Assembly: GCA_030616475.1 (NCBI GenBank)
Contig: JAUWXF010000019.1
Span: forward strand, 1-36,782
DNA: 36,782 bases
Source of the DNA: Desulfobacterales bacterium
GTDB lineage: Bacteria; Desulfobacterota; Desulfobacteria; Desulfobacterales; C00003060
Reading direction: 5' to 3'
The position numbers and the translations under genes were made by a program. The notes under the pieces were generated by a model. That model saw only the letters and a program-made list of their open reading frames with translations. It was not told the DNA's origin and searched no databases. Each line of letters opens with the position of its first letter. Position 1 is the stretch's first letter. Positions 1-8,264 of the stretch are shown here, one piece after another.

Positions 1-170
1 AAGCTCAAATGACCGAAACATAAGAAATCGTATTCCACAAAAAACCGCGCTGTTTTGAACATTTGGAAATTCGAGTTTTGAATTTGTTTCGGATTTCGAC
101 ATTCGATATTCGGATTTATTTTCTGCCAGAAAAAACACGAATTCTAGAACTAAGGAACTAAGTCCTGGAG
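1..170. other. AT-rich intergenic leader
   Basis: No gene is seen. The stretch is AT-rich and carries repeated short words of the type ATTCGA and TTTCGGAT between about 65 and 120, the same style of short-period repeat as in the gaps further along the chemotaxis cluster. A good ribosome binding site, GGAGGTG, lies at 167-173. Confidence 0.5.
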
Positions 171-179
171 GTGAAGGAT

Positions 180-2498
180 ATGATAAACTGGATGCATAAT
201 CTGCAAAAAAGGACCGGACTTCGCGTCAAGATCCTCGTGGCAACGATCCTGGTGGTCGCGGTATTTACCGGGGCGTTCCTCTATCAAACCGTGACTTTTC
301 ATACAGAGAGCGCCTTGAACCTGGTGACAGAATCGAGCCAAAGCCTGCTCGAAAACACATACAGTGCTATCAAATATCCGATGTCAATCGGAGACAGCAA
401 GACCGTTGAGCAGCAACTGAAGGACATCAAAGACCATATGGAAGACGTTGAGGTCTATATATCAGACTTCCGCAAGAAGCTAACCTATGCCTCAGAAGAG
501 GACCGAATTCATACTGACATTACGCACTATTTGTGGGGAAAAGAGACCCAACAGGGACTTGCCGATGCACTAGGCACAGGGCGGTCGCCTAAGAAATCCT
601 TTACGGAAACCAAAAACGAGGACGCTTTTTTGGTCACCATAAAGCCCCTTTTGAATGAAGACTCATGTCATCACTGCCACGGGGCGAGTCAGAAAGTCCT
701 GGGTGCCATGGTTGTCAAATACCCTGTACAAGAGGTCTATGCCTCTCTCTCTTCAGCCAGAAATCGCTTAATACTGTTTTCTGTCATCGAGATCATTGGG
801 ATCATACTTGTTATCAACTTTCTATTTAGTAGACTGGTAACCCGACGCATTAAAAACTTGGCGGAAAAGACGGGTGAGGTCTCGGCCGGAGATATCTCCG
901 TTGAAGTCCATGATGATTCTCGGGACTCCATTGGAAGGTTAACTCGGAATTTTGACCAGATGATCAAGAACATCCGTGATCGTATGGAATATGCCAATAG
1001 CCTCAAGCTGGGCATCTCAGACCCCTTTATCATGGTCGACCCTGATATGAACCTCACCTATATCAATGATGCCGCTGCCAAATTTGTGGGTGTTCGGCGT
1101 GAGGATGTCCAGGGTAAGAAAACCTGTGAACAGATATTTCAGAGCGATATATGCCACACAGGATGCCCCATAAAAAAGTCAATGGAAACCGGAGAGTCCA
1201 CCGTGGGTTGCAGGGTCACTGCAAAAAGCGCTGAGGGAAAAGAAATTCCCCTCATGGCCAGTGGTGCTGCCCTGAAGGACTCAGCAGGCAAGATCCTGGG
1301 CGGGTTTGAAATTATACGCGATATCTCCAAAGAAGTTGAAGCAGAATCTGTGCTCAGAGACTCTTACCTCAAGGAAGAAGAAGCAAAGAAGAGGTTGCAG
1401 GGCCGAGTCGAAAGCCTTTCAGATATCTTGAAGAACGTTGCAGAAGGTGACCTCACGGTGAGGGCTGAAATGAGCGGAGAAGATGATGCAATGGACCAAC
1501 TGGTCCGTAGAACCAACGAAACCCTTGATCATGTGAAGGAACTCATTAGCCAGACAAAAAAATCCGCCCTGACAGTGGTCATGGGAGTCCGGCACATCTC
1601 TGAAGGAAACATAGAACTGGCCCAGCGCACACAGCAACAGGCCGCCACCGTGGAACAGACGAGCGGAACCGTGCAACAACTGGTATCCAGTATTAACCAA
1701 AACACCGCCAACACCCAGCGGGCCGATACTCTTTCAAAGGAGGCGGTGGCTGTGGCCGTGGAGGGTGGAGAGACAGTTGAAAAGACAACCCAGGCCATGA
1801 ACGACATGTCGGAAGGTAGCCGCAAGATCGTTGAGATGATGGATTTGATCAACGACATAACCTTTCAGACCAACCTTCTTTCGATCAATGCTGCGGTGGA
1901 AGCAGCACGGGCCGGAGAACAGGGGCGGGGGTTTGCTGTTGTCGCCGACGAAGTGCGCAGTCTTGCAAAAAGAAGCTCAGAGGCGTCCAAGGATATTCAA
2001 GGCCTTGTCCGCAATATCATGGATCAGGTTAATACGGGCAAGGAGTGGGTTGGCCAGCTTGAGAACGGATTTAAGAAGATTGTCGAAACCAGTAAACAGG
2101 CTTCCAATGCTCTCAGCGAGGTCTCCTTAGCCACCCAGGAAAGTTCAAGAGGAGTTGAGCAGATTGGCCAGGGAATAAACGAGTTGAATGATGTGATTGC
2201 ACATAATGCATCATCGGTGGATGAATTGGCGAGTGCTACAGAACAGCTCAATCAAAAAGCCGGCTTGCTACAGGCTATGGCTGAGAAGTTCACGTTGGGC
2301 GATCAGGGCGATATCAAGGTTGAAGAGCTCAGTTTCGAGAAAAGGTTCCGAATTCCAAAGAAAAAGAAAGAGAGGCGAGGAACCAAACCGCCTGCTACAA
2401 AGCCCTTACATGAGGAGTTGGCTACTCAGGACCCCATTGAAGAAAAACCAGAAGAGATAATAGAAAAAGAGCTGGATGAGGGATTCGAGGAATTCTAA
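180..2498 (+). CDS. Methyl-accepting chemotaxis protein with c-type heme sensor domain
   Basis: Transmembrane chemoreceptor that passes a periplasmic signal to CheA/CheW. In order it shows TM1 (about residues 14-34), a periplasmic domain of about 160 residues with a CHHCH heme-attachment motif at residues 163-167, TM2 (about 195-218), HAMP, a PAS domain with clustered cysteines (C...DICHTGCP), a second HAMP-like segment and a full MCP signalling hairpin with tip NAAVEAARAGEQGRGFAVVA. The tail is a charged linker ending GFEEF, which fits the aromatic-x-x-aromatic pentapeptide that tethers CheR/CheB. A GTG at 171 is in frame, but GGAGGTG at 167-173 spaces better to the ATG at 180. The stop overlaps the cheW start (TAATG). 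Heme attachment suggests redox or gas sensing; the ligand is not known. Confidence 0.93.
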   Translation: MINWMHNLQKRTGLRVKILVATILVVAVFTGAFLYQTVTFHTESALNLVTESSQSLLENTYSAIKYPMSIGDSKTVEQQLKDIKDHMEDVEVYISDFRKKLTYASEEDRIHTDITHYLWGKETQQGLADALGTGRSPKKSFTETKNEDAFLVTIKPLLNEDSCHHCHGASQKVLGAMVVKYPVQEVYASLSSARNRLILFSVIEIIGIILVINFLFSRLVTRRIKNLAEKTGEVSAGDISVEVHDDSRDSIGRLTRNFDQMIKNIRDRMEYANSLKLGISDPFIMVDPDMNLTYINDAAAKFVGVRREDVQGKKTCEQIFQSDICHTGCPIKKSMETGESTVGCRVTAKSAEGKEIPLMASGAALKDSAGKILGGFEIIRDISKEVEAESVLRDSYLKEEEAKKRLQGRVESLSDILKNVAEGDLTVRAEMSGEDDAMDQLVRRTNETLDHVKELISQTKKSALTVVMGVRHISEGNIELAQRTQQQAATVEQTSGTVQQLVSSINQNTANTQRADTLSKEAVAVAVEGGETVEKTTQAMNDMSEGSRKIVEMMDLINDITFQTNLLSINAAVEAARAGEQGRGFAVVADEVRSLAKRSSEASKDIQGLVRNIMDQVNTGKEWVGQLENGFKKIVETSKQASNALSEVSLATQESSRGVEQIGQGINELNDVIAHNASSVDELASATEQLNQKAGLLQAMAEKFTLGDQGDIKVEELSFEKRFRIPKKKKERRGTKPPATKPLHEELATQDPIEEKPEEIIEKELDEGFEEF

Positions 2499-2950
2499 TG
2501 TCTGAGATTCAGCAACATGTGATCTTTTCAATACATGAACAAATATATGGTATTGAAATCCTTAAGATAAAAGAGGTCTTCAGTTATCGAAAGATCACGC
2601 CTCTTCCCAATATGAGAGGGATTATCAAGGGGATCATTAATCTGAGGGGGATTATTCTGCCGGTATTTGATTTGAGGGAGAAGTTTAATCTTCCGGAAAC
2701 CACATATACCCCTTTCCACATAATCATTGTGATGGAGATATCGGGAAGAGTTATGGGGGTTATCGTAGATGAGATTTCGGACGTGGTGGGGCTCGTGCCC
2801 GAGGAAGTTCAAGCCCCTTCCAATCTTCCTCCTGATGTACAAGCCGAATATATCAAAGGAATTGGGAAAAAAGAACATGAGCTTATCATCCTCTTGGATG
2901 TAGATCGGCTTTTGAGTCCTGATGAACTCGAAATCCTGGATGCCACCTGA
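2498..2950 (+). CDS. cheW: Chemotaxis coupling protein CheW
   Basis: A 150-residue single CheW domain, the usual family length, that couples receptors to the histidine kinase CheA in the cytoplasm. Family features are the N-terminal strand IFSIHEQIYGIEILKIKEV, the RKITPLPNMRGIIKGIINLRG stretch (conserved P and NLRG), FDLREKF, and VDEISDVV near the C-terminus. The start overlaps the stop of the receptor gene by one base, so the two are probably translationally coupled and work together. No CheA is encoded in this window. Confidence 0.95.
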   Translation: MSEIQQHVIFSIHEQIYGIEILKIKEVFSYRKITPLPNMRGIIKGIINLRGIILPVFDLREKFNLPETTYTPFHIIIVMEISGRVMGVIVDEISDVVGLVPEEVQAPSNLPPDVQAEYIKGIGKKEHELIILLDVDRLLSPDELEILDAT

Positions 2951-2964
2951 GATGGTGTGCTCTT

Positions 2965-3519
2965 ATGGTCCCCCTGTCGGAAGCGGAGTTTGAGCTATTC
3001 AGACATTTTATCAAAAAACATGCGGGCATTTCGTTTTCTCGCGTAAAGAGATTGGCTTTACAAAGAAAGCTGGCCTCCAGACTGAGTCACTTGGGGCTGG
3101 AATCATATGAGGCGTATTATCGCTACTTGCTCCACGACAAACAAGCCGGACGGGAACTACGGCAACTTATTAATGCGATTACGGTCGGCCAAACCGCATT
3201 TTTTTAGGCACGCCGAACAGTTTGAGTTTCTGACCAAGGTCGTATTACCTCAAATTGCAACACAGAAGAACACCACCAAGAAGCTGCGTATATGGTCCGC
3301 CGGATGCGCCACAGGCCAGGAAGCCTACAGTATGGACATTATCTTCTGTCGGAACGTGATGATATATTTCGATGCAGAGGGAAAAAAAAGCTCATCGATC
3401 ATTTTTTCCGCATCTTGGAACGAGACGGATTCCTGTGCCTGGGAGCTTCCGAAACTTTGATCGGTATTGACGAGCGTTTTGCCTCGGTGGGCCATTTCAC
3501 CTATCAAAAGAAAGGATAG
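2965..3519 (+). pseudogene. cheR: cheR pseudogene: two frameshifts plus internal deletion
   Basis: CheR methylates receptor glutamates with SAM. The N-terminal helical domain runs from the ATG at 2965 and stops at 3205-3207 after a T7 run, where one T fewer would continue FFRHAEQFEFL. The next frame carries LRIWSAGCATGQEAYS (SAM motif I) and then jumps directly to DIIFCRNVMIYFD. About 85 residues normally lie between these two motifs, including part of the SAM pocket. A second shift in an A8 run near 3382-3389 returns to the first frame (LIDHFFRILERDGFLCLGASETL). The joined length is about 184 residues against roughly 280 for the family. Sequencing error could explain the homopolymer shifts but not the deletion. 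The function is almost surely lost here. Confidence 0.88.
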
Positions 3520-3536
3520 GCGGAAAGGATAGACCC

Positions 3537-4121
3537 TTGTACCGATTTTACAGCCAGAAGTTCAAGAAAACAGTTATCATGCTCACGGCAGGTGAGTATT
3601 TTGCCACTCAAAATGGCGAGGTACTTTACACCGTTGTGGGCTCTTGTATCGCCACCTGCATGTATGACAAGGAAAGAGGAGTGGCCGGGATGAACCATTT
3701 TTTACTTCCGGGCATGGTGCATCCTGATGAAATGCTGTCTTGCGAAGTGGGCCGATACGGTATGTTCGCTATGGAGCTCTTGATCGGTGAACTTATTAAA
3801 TTGGGAGCACGGAGAGAAGGGCTTCAGGCCAAGTTATTTGGGGGAGGCGACATATTGACATTTAGAACGAGTGACGGCGATGTAACCGGATCCAATATTC
3901 GTTTTGCAAAGAAATTCCTGGAACTGGAAGGTATCCCCATAGTGAAGGAAAATGTGGGAGGGAACGGCGGCAGAAAGATCTTGTTTTTTAGTGATAGTGA
4001 TCGAGTCCTCTTGAAACGATTTGATGTCAAAAAAGAGCCACGGTTCGTTCAGGAGGAAGACGCTTACAAGAAAAGGGTTTTCCAAAAACGCGTGGAAAAG
4101 TCACGAGTGATACTCTTCTAG
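3537..4121 (+). CDS. cheD: Chemoreceptor glutamine deamidase CheD
   Basis: CheD deamidates glutamines in chemoreceptors and in some systems binds CheC. The catalytic cysteine is in VGSCIATCMYD and the catalytic histidine in GMNHFLLP; GGGDIL and GGNGGRKILF are further family blocks. At 194 residues it is slightly longer than typical (about 160-200) because of a basic C-terminal tail. The chosen start is a TTG preceded by GGAAAGGA. An internal ATG 39 bases downstream, just before LTAGEYF, matches where CheD homology begins and is an alternative start. It lies 17 bases after the cheR remnant, so the operon continues past the damage. Confidence 0.92.
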   Translation: MYRFYSQKFKKTVIMLTAGEYFATQNGEVLYTVVGSCIATCMYDKERGVAGMNHFLLPGMVHPDEMLSCEVGRYGMFAMELLIGELIKLGARREGLQAKLFGGGDILTFRTSDGDVTGSNIRFAKKFLELEGIPIVKENVGGNGGRKILFFSDSDRVLLKRFDVKKEPRFVQEEDAYKKRVFQKRVEKSRVILF

Positions 4122-4122
4122 T

Positions 4123-4248
4123 ATGTCGGAAATTCTACAACCGGTCGAAATCATAAGCCATTTAATGGCAATAGATTTATGCCGTCCAGATGGAGAGATG
4201 GAGTATGTAGAATCCGTTACGAGTTTCGGGTTACGAGTTCCGAGTTAA
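4123..4248 (+). CDS. Short ORF, possible gene remnant after cheD
   Basis: An open frame of 41 codons starts one base after the cheD stop (MSEILQPVEIISHLMAIDL...). The first codons resemble a second place in the window, 18835-18870, which reads SEILQPIEVIDVY and shares 17 identical bases, so this may be the head of a small conserved gene or a short dispersed word. The last 15 codons run into the inverted-repeat element at 4197, which suggests that the original 3' end is gone. No family is recognised. Confidence 0.25.
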   Translation: MSEILQPVEIISHLMAIDLCRPDGEMEYVESVTSFGLRVPS

Positions 4249-4328
4249 GATTCTTTCAACTATCGACGCGCAACACGTAACTCGTAACACGCAACCTGTA
4301 TTAAGCCCATCACTCCAGTACTCCATTG
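4197..4328. repeat. Nested inverted-repeat element between cheD and cheB
   Basis: Outer arms are GATGGAGTA (4197-4205) and TACTCCAT (4319-4326). Inner arms are two tandem GTTACGAGTT-like words (4216-4245) against GTAACTCGTAACACG (about 4276-4291). Further ACTCCAATACTCCAAT tandem words follow up to 4350. The element has no coding potential and could fold as a long hairpin in mRNA or act as a repeat target. Confidence 0.65.
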
Positions 4329-4376
4329 CTCCAATACTCCAATACTCCAATTGGGGTGAAGCCCCTGAGTTCGAAC

Positions 4377-5402
4377 ATGAAACCAATCCGCGTGCTCATT
4401 GTTGACGATTCGCCTACCGTGCAATCGGCTCTGACGAGTGTTCTCTCGGCAGAGTCTGATATTGAGGTAGTGGGAACTGCTTCGGATCCCTTTGAGGCAA
4501 AGGATTTGATCCTAAAAAAAAGGCCTGATGTAATCACCCTGGACATTGAGATGCCTCGAATGGATGGGATCACCTTTCTGAAACGCCTTATGAGCTTCCG
4601 TCCTCTCCCGGTGATCATGATCAGTTCCTATACCCGCGAAAATAGCATACGCACCCTGGAAGCTCTAAATGCCGGGGCTGTTGATTTTGTTGCCAAGGAT
4701 ATGAAGACCGGTTTCAAGAAATTAGAATATGAGATTATCACTAAGGTAAGAGCGGCAGCACAGGCCAGGATCAAACCCTTTGTCGTATTTGGCAAACCCG
4801 GAAAACCCGTACCGACAGCGAAAATTACGTCCTCGGACAAGATCATTGCCATCGGGGCCTCAACAGGGGGCCCTCTCGCCATACACAGAGTGCTGGGGTC
4901 GATACCTTCGAATGTGAATGGAATCGTCATGGTCCAGCACATGCCGGCTCGCTTTACAAAGGCATTTGCCCAGCAGTTGGACACATCGTTCCCAATGGAG
5001 GTCAAGGAGGCCGAGCACTGGGATCGCCTGGATAGAGGGAAGGTGCTGGTGGCACCCGGTGGATTGCACCTGGAGGTGGCCCGGGACCATAACGGATATT
5101 ATGTGCGGGTGCAAGACGGCCAACCGGTCAAACACCAGCGGCCTTCCGTAGATGTCTTGTTCCACTCGGTTGCAAAGACCGCAGCCAGTAGTGCCATAGG
5201 CATACTCCTCACAGGGATGGGAAATGATGGGGTTGATGGCTTGCTGGCTATGAAGCAGGCCGGGGCTTTTACCATTGCGCAGGATGAATCCACCTCCGTG
5301 GTGTTTGGCATGCCCGGGTCGGCCATCGAACGTGGTGCAGTTGAAGAAGTAGCTGCACTGGATGATATAGCACGTATTGTTCTTTCGAGACTCAAATCGT
5401 AG
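4377..5402 (+). CDS. cheB: Chemotaxis protein-glutamate methylesterase/deamidase CheB
   Basis: CheB removes methyl groups from receptors when phosphorylated by CheA. The receiver domain (residues 1-120) has VDDS and the phospho-acceptor in LDIEMPRMDG. The catalytic domain (about 155-340) has the active serine in IGASTGGP, the histidine in QHMP and the aspartate in LLTGMGNDG. The ATG at 4377 begins at MKPIRVLIVDDS and gives 341 residues, normal for the family. A TTG at 4326 in the same frame would only add residues encoded by the upstream tandem repeat. No strong ribosome binding site is visible, since the repeat element has replaced the sequence upstream. Confidence 0.95.
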   Translation: MKPIRVLIVDDSPTVQSALTSVLSAESDIEVVGTASDPFEAKDLILKKRPDVITLDIEMPRMDGITFLKRLMSFRPLPVIMISSYTRENSIRTLEALNAGAVDFVAKDMKTGFKKLEYEIITKVRAAAQARIKPFVVFGKPGKPVPTAKITSSDKIIAIGASTGGPLAIHRVLGSIPSNVNGIVMVQHMPARFTKAFAQQLDTSFPMEVKEAEHWDRLDRGKVLVAPGGLHLEVARDHNGYYVRVQDGQPVKHQRPSVDVLFHSVAKTAASSAIGILLTGMGNDGVDGLLAMKQAGAFTIAQDESTSVVFGMPGSAIERGAVEEVAALDDIARIVLSRLKS

Positions 5403-5409
5403 GGACTAA

Positions 5410-5493
5410 TGACGAAATCAAGAGAGTACGCCTCTTGTCATTTCGTGCTTTCCTCATTTCGTGTTTTGCGGCGTTCGCCTTGTGAAGAGGCGT
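5410..5493. repeat. Overlapping inverted repeats between cheB and the GGDEF gene
   Basis: ACGAAATCAAGAG (5412-5424) pairs with CTCTTG-tc-ATTTCGT (5432-5446). A second pair, ACGCCTCTT (5428-5436) and AAGAGGCGT (5485-5493), overlaps the first, so the two hairpins are mutually exclusive. The arrangement could be a terminator or attenuator for cheB or another member of the nested repeat family; no clear T-run supports a classical terminator. Confidence 0.55.
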
Positions 5494-5534
5494 GATTATC
5501 TTTTGTTTGTATTGTTTCATATAAGGACTTATCC

Positions 5535-6446
5535 ATGGCCAAAATACTTCTTATAGACGATAGTCGACTGATTGCCCATGTGGCCAAGACGATTTTAACC
5601 AAGCGGGGACATAAGGTCATTTTGGCTCAGGATGGCCTGGCCGGCATGGAGGCAGCCAAATCTGAACAGCCTGACTTGATCCTGTTGGATTTGATCATGC
5701 CGGTCATGGATGGCTACCAGGTGTGTCAAGAGTTAAAAGAGGAGGAGAGCACCAAGGAGATACCCGTCATTATGCTTACGTCAAAGGCCGAGCCCGCCGA
5801 CAAGGTGAAGGGCCTGGAGATAGGGGCTCTGGATTATGTGACTAAACCATTTGACGAAGGCGAGTTGGTAGCGCGTGTGAATGTACAATTACAACTAAGA
5901 CAGCTCCATGAAACCCTTCAGGAGAAAAATCGGCAGCTCCAAGAGCTGGCCAACAAAGACGGACTGACGGGCCTGTACAACCACCGATATTTCCAGGAGC
6001 AGTTGTCAAAGGACTTTTTGCGCGCAAAACGGTATCATGAGAATTTATCGTGCGTTTTGTTAGACATAGACCACTTTAAGGAATTCAACGATACTCACGG
6101 CCATCAGACGGGTGACGTCATATTGAGTACCCTGGGACGTGTAATCGAAGACTCGATCAGGGACAGCGATTTAGTGGCCAGATACGGGGGTGAAGAGTTG
6201 GCGCTCATTTTGTATCACACTGATGGGCCGGCAGCGTTTCATTTGGCTGAACGCCTCCGGCAGACGGTGGAAAGTCATGAGGTCCATGATAAGGGCAACG
6301 TGCTGCATATCACCATCAGCTTAGGGATTGCCACATTTCCGAGCGAGCAAATCAGCGATTCCAAGGAGCTAATTGAATGTGCTGATAAGGCGCTGTATCA
6401 GGCCAAGGAAAATGGCCGAAACCGAGTGGAGGTCTATGGAGACTGA
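5535..6446 (+). CDS. Response regulator with GGDEF output (diguanylate cyclase, PleD-like)
   Basis: Predicted cytoplasmic enzyme making c-di-GMP from two GTP when its receiver is phosphorylated. The receiver covers residues 1-120, with IDDS, the phospho-acceptor in LILLDLIMPVMDG and the lysine in VTKPFD. A short coiled linker follows (about 120-140). The GGDEF domain shows DGLTGLYNHR, DIDHFKEFNDTHGHQTGD and the active-site signature YGGEEL. RDSD five residues before GGEE is the RxxD inhibitory site, so product feedback is expected. The 303-residue length fits REC-GGDEF proteins. Its product is the ligand of the riboswitch near 12.05 kb, and its position after cheB links chemotaxis to surface behaviour. 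Confidence 0.95.
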   Translation: MAKILLIDDSRLIAHVAKTILTKRGHKVILAQDGLAGMEAAKSEQPDLILLDLIMPVMDGYQVCQELKEEESTKEIPVIMLTSKAEPADKVKGLEIGALDYVTKPFDEGELVARVNVQLQLRQLHETLQEKNRQLQELANKDGLTGLYNHRYFQEQLSKDFLRAKRYHENLSCVLLDIDHFKEFNDTHGHQTGDVILSTLGRVIEDSIRDSDLVARYGGEELALILYHTDGPAAFHLAERLRQTVESHEVHDKGNVLHITISLGIATFPSEQISDSKELIECADKALYQAKENGRNRVEVYGD

Positions 6447-6448
6447 AT

Positions 6449-6720
6449 ATTGACTATTGAAAATTGTGGCATCCTTCATTTTCGCCATAAAGTAGTTTAC
6501 ACCTATTGACCAGTGTTCAGGTTTCAGTGTTCAGGTTTCAGGTCTTGCTTTTTCAGTTCCTGACACCTGACACCTGACACCAAAAAGTACGAACAAAAGA
6601 ATTTATCTCTTGGCGCCCGCGTTCTTGAAAAGTGTAAACCGAGGAATGAAGGATGCCAAAATTGTCAATCGAAAGGAAATCAGAAATCAATCTTCAATAG
6701 TCAATCTTCAATAGTCAATT
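6449..6720. repeat. Large three-layer nested inverted repeat
   Basis: The gap consists of arms within arms. The outer layer is TTGACTATTGAAAATTG (from 6450) against TTCAATAGTCAA tandem copies (6693-6719). Next comes GGCATCCTTCATT (6468-6480) against its exact complement at 6645-6657, then GTTTACAC (6495-6502) against GTGTAAAC (6632-6639). The core is two TGTTCAGGTTTCAG copies (6513-6541) against three CTGACACC copies (6560-6581). Each layer is itself tandemly repeated. There is no ORF. Confidence 0.8.
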
Positions 6721-6724
6721 ACCT

Positions 6725-7357
6725 ATGAATCCTTACAGAGCGCCAGCTAACCAAGAGATCCAAAGGATCAACCAGGTCCAGCGCGATTTTTTCAGCGGAC
6801 TTATCCACGTGTTTGACCCGCCTTTGCCGGAAGGCGTGCCGGAGCGTCTGAAAAAGATCGTGGCATCTGCCAGGATAGCTAAGGGCGATGTTGTGCTGGA
6901 TGTAGGTACGGGTACAGGGATATTGGTCCCCCTGATTCAAGAGTATGAGCCTGAGGCCATCTTTGCCTGTGATCTTTCGGAGGTCATGCTGGCTCATCTG
7001 CGAGAACTATACCCGTATGCAAAGACCATTGCTTCAGACGTTCGCGACCTTGCCCTGCCGGATCAAAGTATTGAAGTGATTTTTCTAAATGCTTGTTATC
7101 CAAATATTGTGGACAAACCGAAAAGCTTTGAGAACATAAGCCGGATGATGAAATCAGGCGGGCGCATGCTGATCAGCCATCCCTTGGGAAAATCATTTAT
7201 CGAATTATTGAAGGAAAAATCACCTTTTCCCCTGGATGACTTTCCGGAAAAATCCGAGGCTGAAATCTTGCTTGAGCCTTACGGATTTGACATTACAGAC
7301 TTTGTTGACGAGCCAAAGCTCTATATTCTAATAGCCACAAAGCGGCACGGACGCTGA
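6725..7357 (+). CDS. Class I SAM-dependent methyltransferase
   Basis: Cytoplasmic methyltransferase of the Methyltransf_11/25 type. Motif I is VLDVGTGTGILVPLI (about residues 57-71), the acidic residue closing the second strand is in FACDLSEVML, and motif IV is EVIFLNACYPNI. At 210 residues it is a bare Rossmann methyltransferase domain with no target-recognition domain, so the substrate (small molecule, quinone, metal or protein) cannot be told. It begins four bases after the nested repeat and no clear ribosome binding site is present. The neighbours give no pathway. Confidence 0.85.
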   Translation: MNPYRAPANQEIQRINQVQRDFFSGLIHVFDPPLPEGVPERLKKIVASARIAKGDVVLDVGTGTGILVPLIQEYEPEAIFACDLSEVMLAHLRELYPYAKTIASDVRDLALPDQSIEVIFLNACYPNIVDKPKSFENISRMMKSGGRMLISHPLGKSFIELLKEKSPFPLDDFPEKSEAEILLEPYGFDITDFVDEPKLYILIATKRHGR

Positions 7358-7477
7358 CAGCCCTCGCCGTAGTGAACTCGCGAACCCTCGTCCTGTTCGT
7401 CTTGACATCTTTGCCTACCTGTAATAGCCTCCTCACAACGCGTTGCGAGTTACGGGCGTGACACAACACACCTCCTC
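7358..7477. other. Intergenic gap with short inverted repeat
   Basis: AACTCGC (about 7374-7380) and GCGAGTT (about 7446-7452) are complementary and use the same GCGAGTTACG word as the element upstream of cheB. Nothing else is recognised. Confidence 0.35.
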
Positions 7478-8242
7478 ATGATGCGACCCTATGGAACAAA
7501 ATCCGATGACTTTGAGCCGGTCTTTTTGGGACACAAGTGGATTCAGAATTCCATTTTGGGGTACCGGAGCGGCAAGAGCAAACTTGCATCATTGAAGGGA
7601 AGGGGGGTCATATTTCCTGTAAGGCACTTTGCAGCGGCCCTCATGCACCTTTATGTCGGCACCTTTACCTTTGCCGAAATCGCAGGGATGTGTTCGATTA
7701 TCCCTGGTGAGATAGGCTTCTTGCGCACCCAGATGGATTTCATGATGCTGGTTGACACCCTTAAGGTCTCGTTTACCAGGTATTTCAGGGATAAGCTGAT
7801 TTTGAATGAATATGGACCTGGTGAATATGCCTCCATTGCTGCCGAATACGCCGCTTTTGAAGAGCTTGCCCGAAATCAGATACGTCTTCCCTTGTTCAGG
7901 CGTATGAAAGAGCTTGCTAACTCGATCTCTGACAAGGTAGAGTTCAACCTTTCAGTGGACCTGTACGATCTGCAAACCTTCAAGAAATTGTTCAGCTTTT
8001 TCGTGTTTGAGGAATCTTTTCTTCCGGCCCTGTCAAAACCATCTTTCCCGCACCTGAAAAGGGTTGCAAAGGAAATCGTTTGGAGAAGGTTGAAGGAGGA
8101 TTATGATGGACTCGATTCCTTGCTCTGTGTCGATTTTTTAGGAGATCGTGTGAAGGATGAACTAGGAACGGTTTTTGCTTTCTTGAAACCTCAACAGCCC
8201 GATTTGACTGGCAAACAGCCGATTTGCAGTTGGCGCGTATGA
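7478..8242 (+). CDS. Conserved-looking protein of unknown function, 254 aa
   Basis: I do not recognise the family. The protein is soluble, with no signal peptide or transmembrane segment. Its N-terminal third has a mixed pattern (PVFLGHKWIQNSILGYRSGK, VIFPVRHFAAALMHLYVG) and the C-terminal two thirds look helical. Codon use is like the neighbouring genes and the frame is open over 254 codons, so it is very probably real. Two ATGs are adjacent (7478 and 7481). The tail ends 22 bases before the next gene, suggesting a small operon with the membrane protein and the permease that follow. Confidence 0.7.
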   Translation: MMRPYGTKSDDFEPVFLGHKWIQNSILGYRSGKSKLASLKGRGVIFPVRHFAAALMHLYVGTFTFAEIAGMCSIIPGEIGFLRTQMDFMMLVDTLKVSFTRYFRDKLILNEYGPGEYASIAAEYAAFEELARNQIRLPLFRRMKELANSISDKVEFNLSVDLYDLQTFKKLFSFFVFEESFLPALSKPSFPHLKRVAKEIVWRRLKEDYDGLDSLLCVDFLGDRVKDELGTVFAFLKPQQPDLTGKQPICSWRV

Positions 8243-8264
8243 AAGAAGGGCTCTATGCAGTCAC

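Noticed and set aside
4326-4376. TTG start extending CheB by 17 residues
   Set aside because: The added codons are translated tandem repeat; receiver homology begins at the ATG at 4377.
6511-6581. CRISPR-like array
   Set aside because: The repeated words are 7-14 bases, directly abutting and inverted across a centre; there are no unique spacers and no cas genes.
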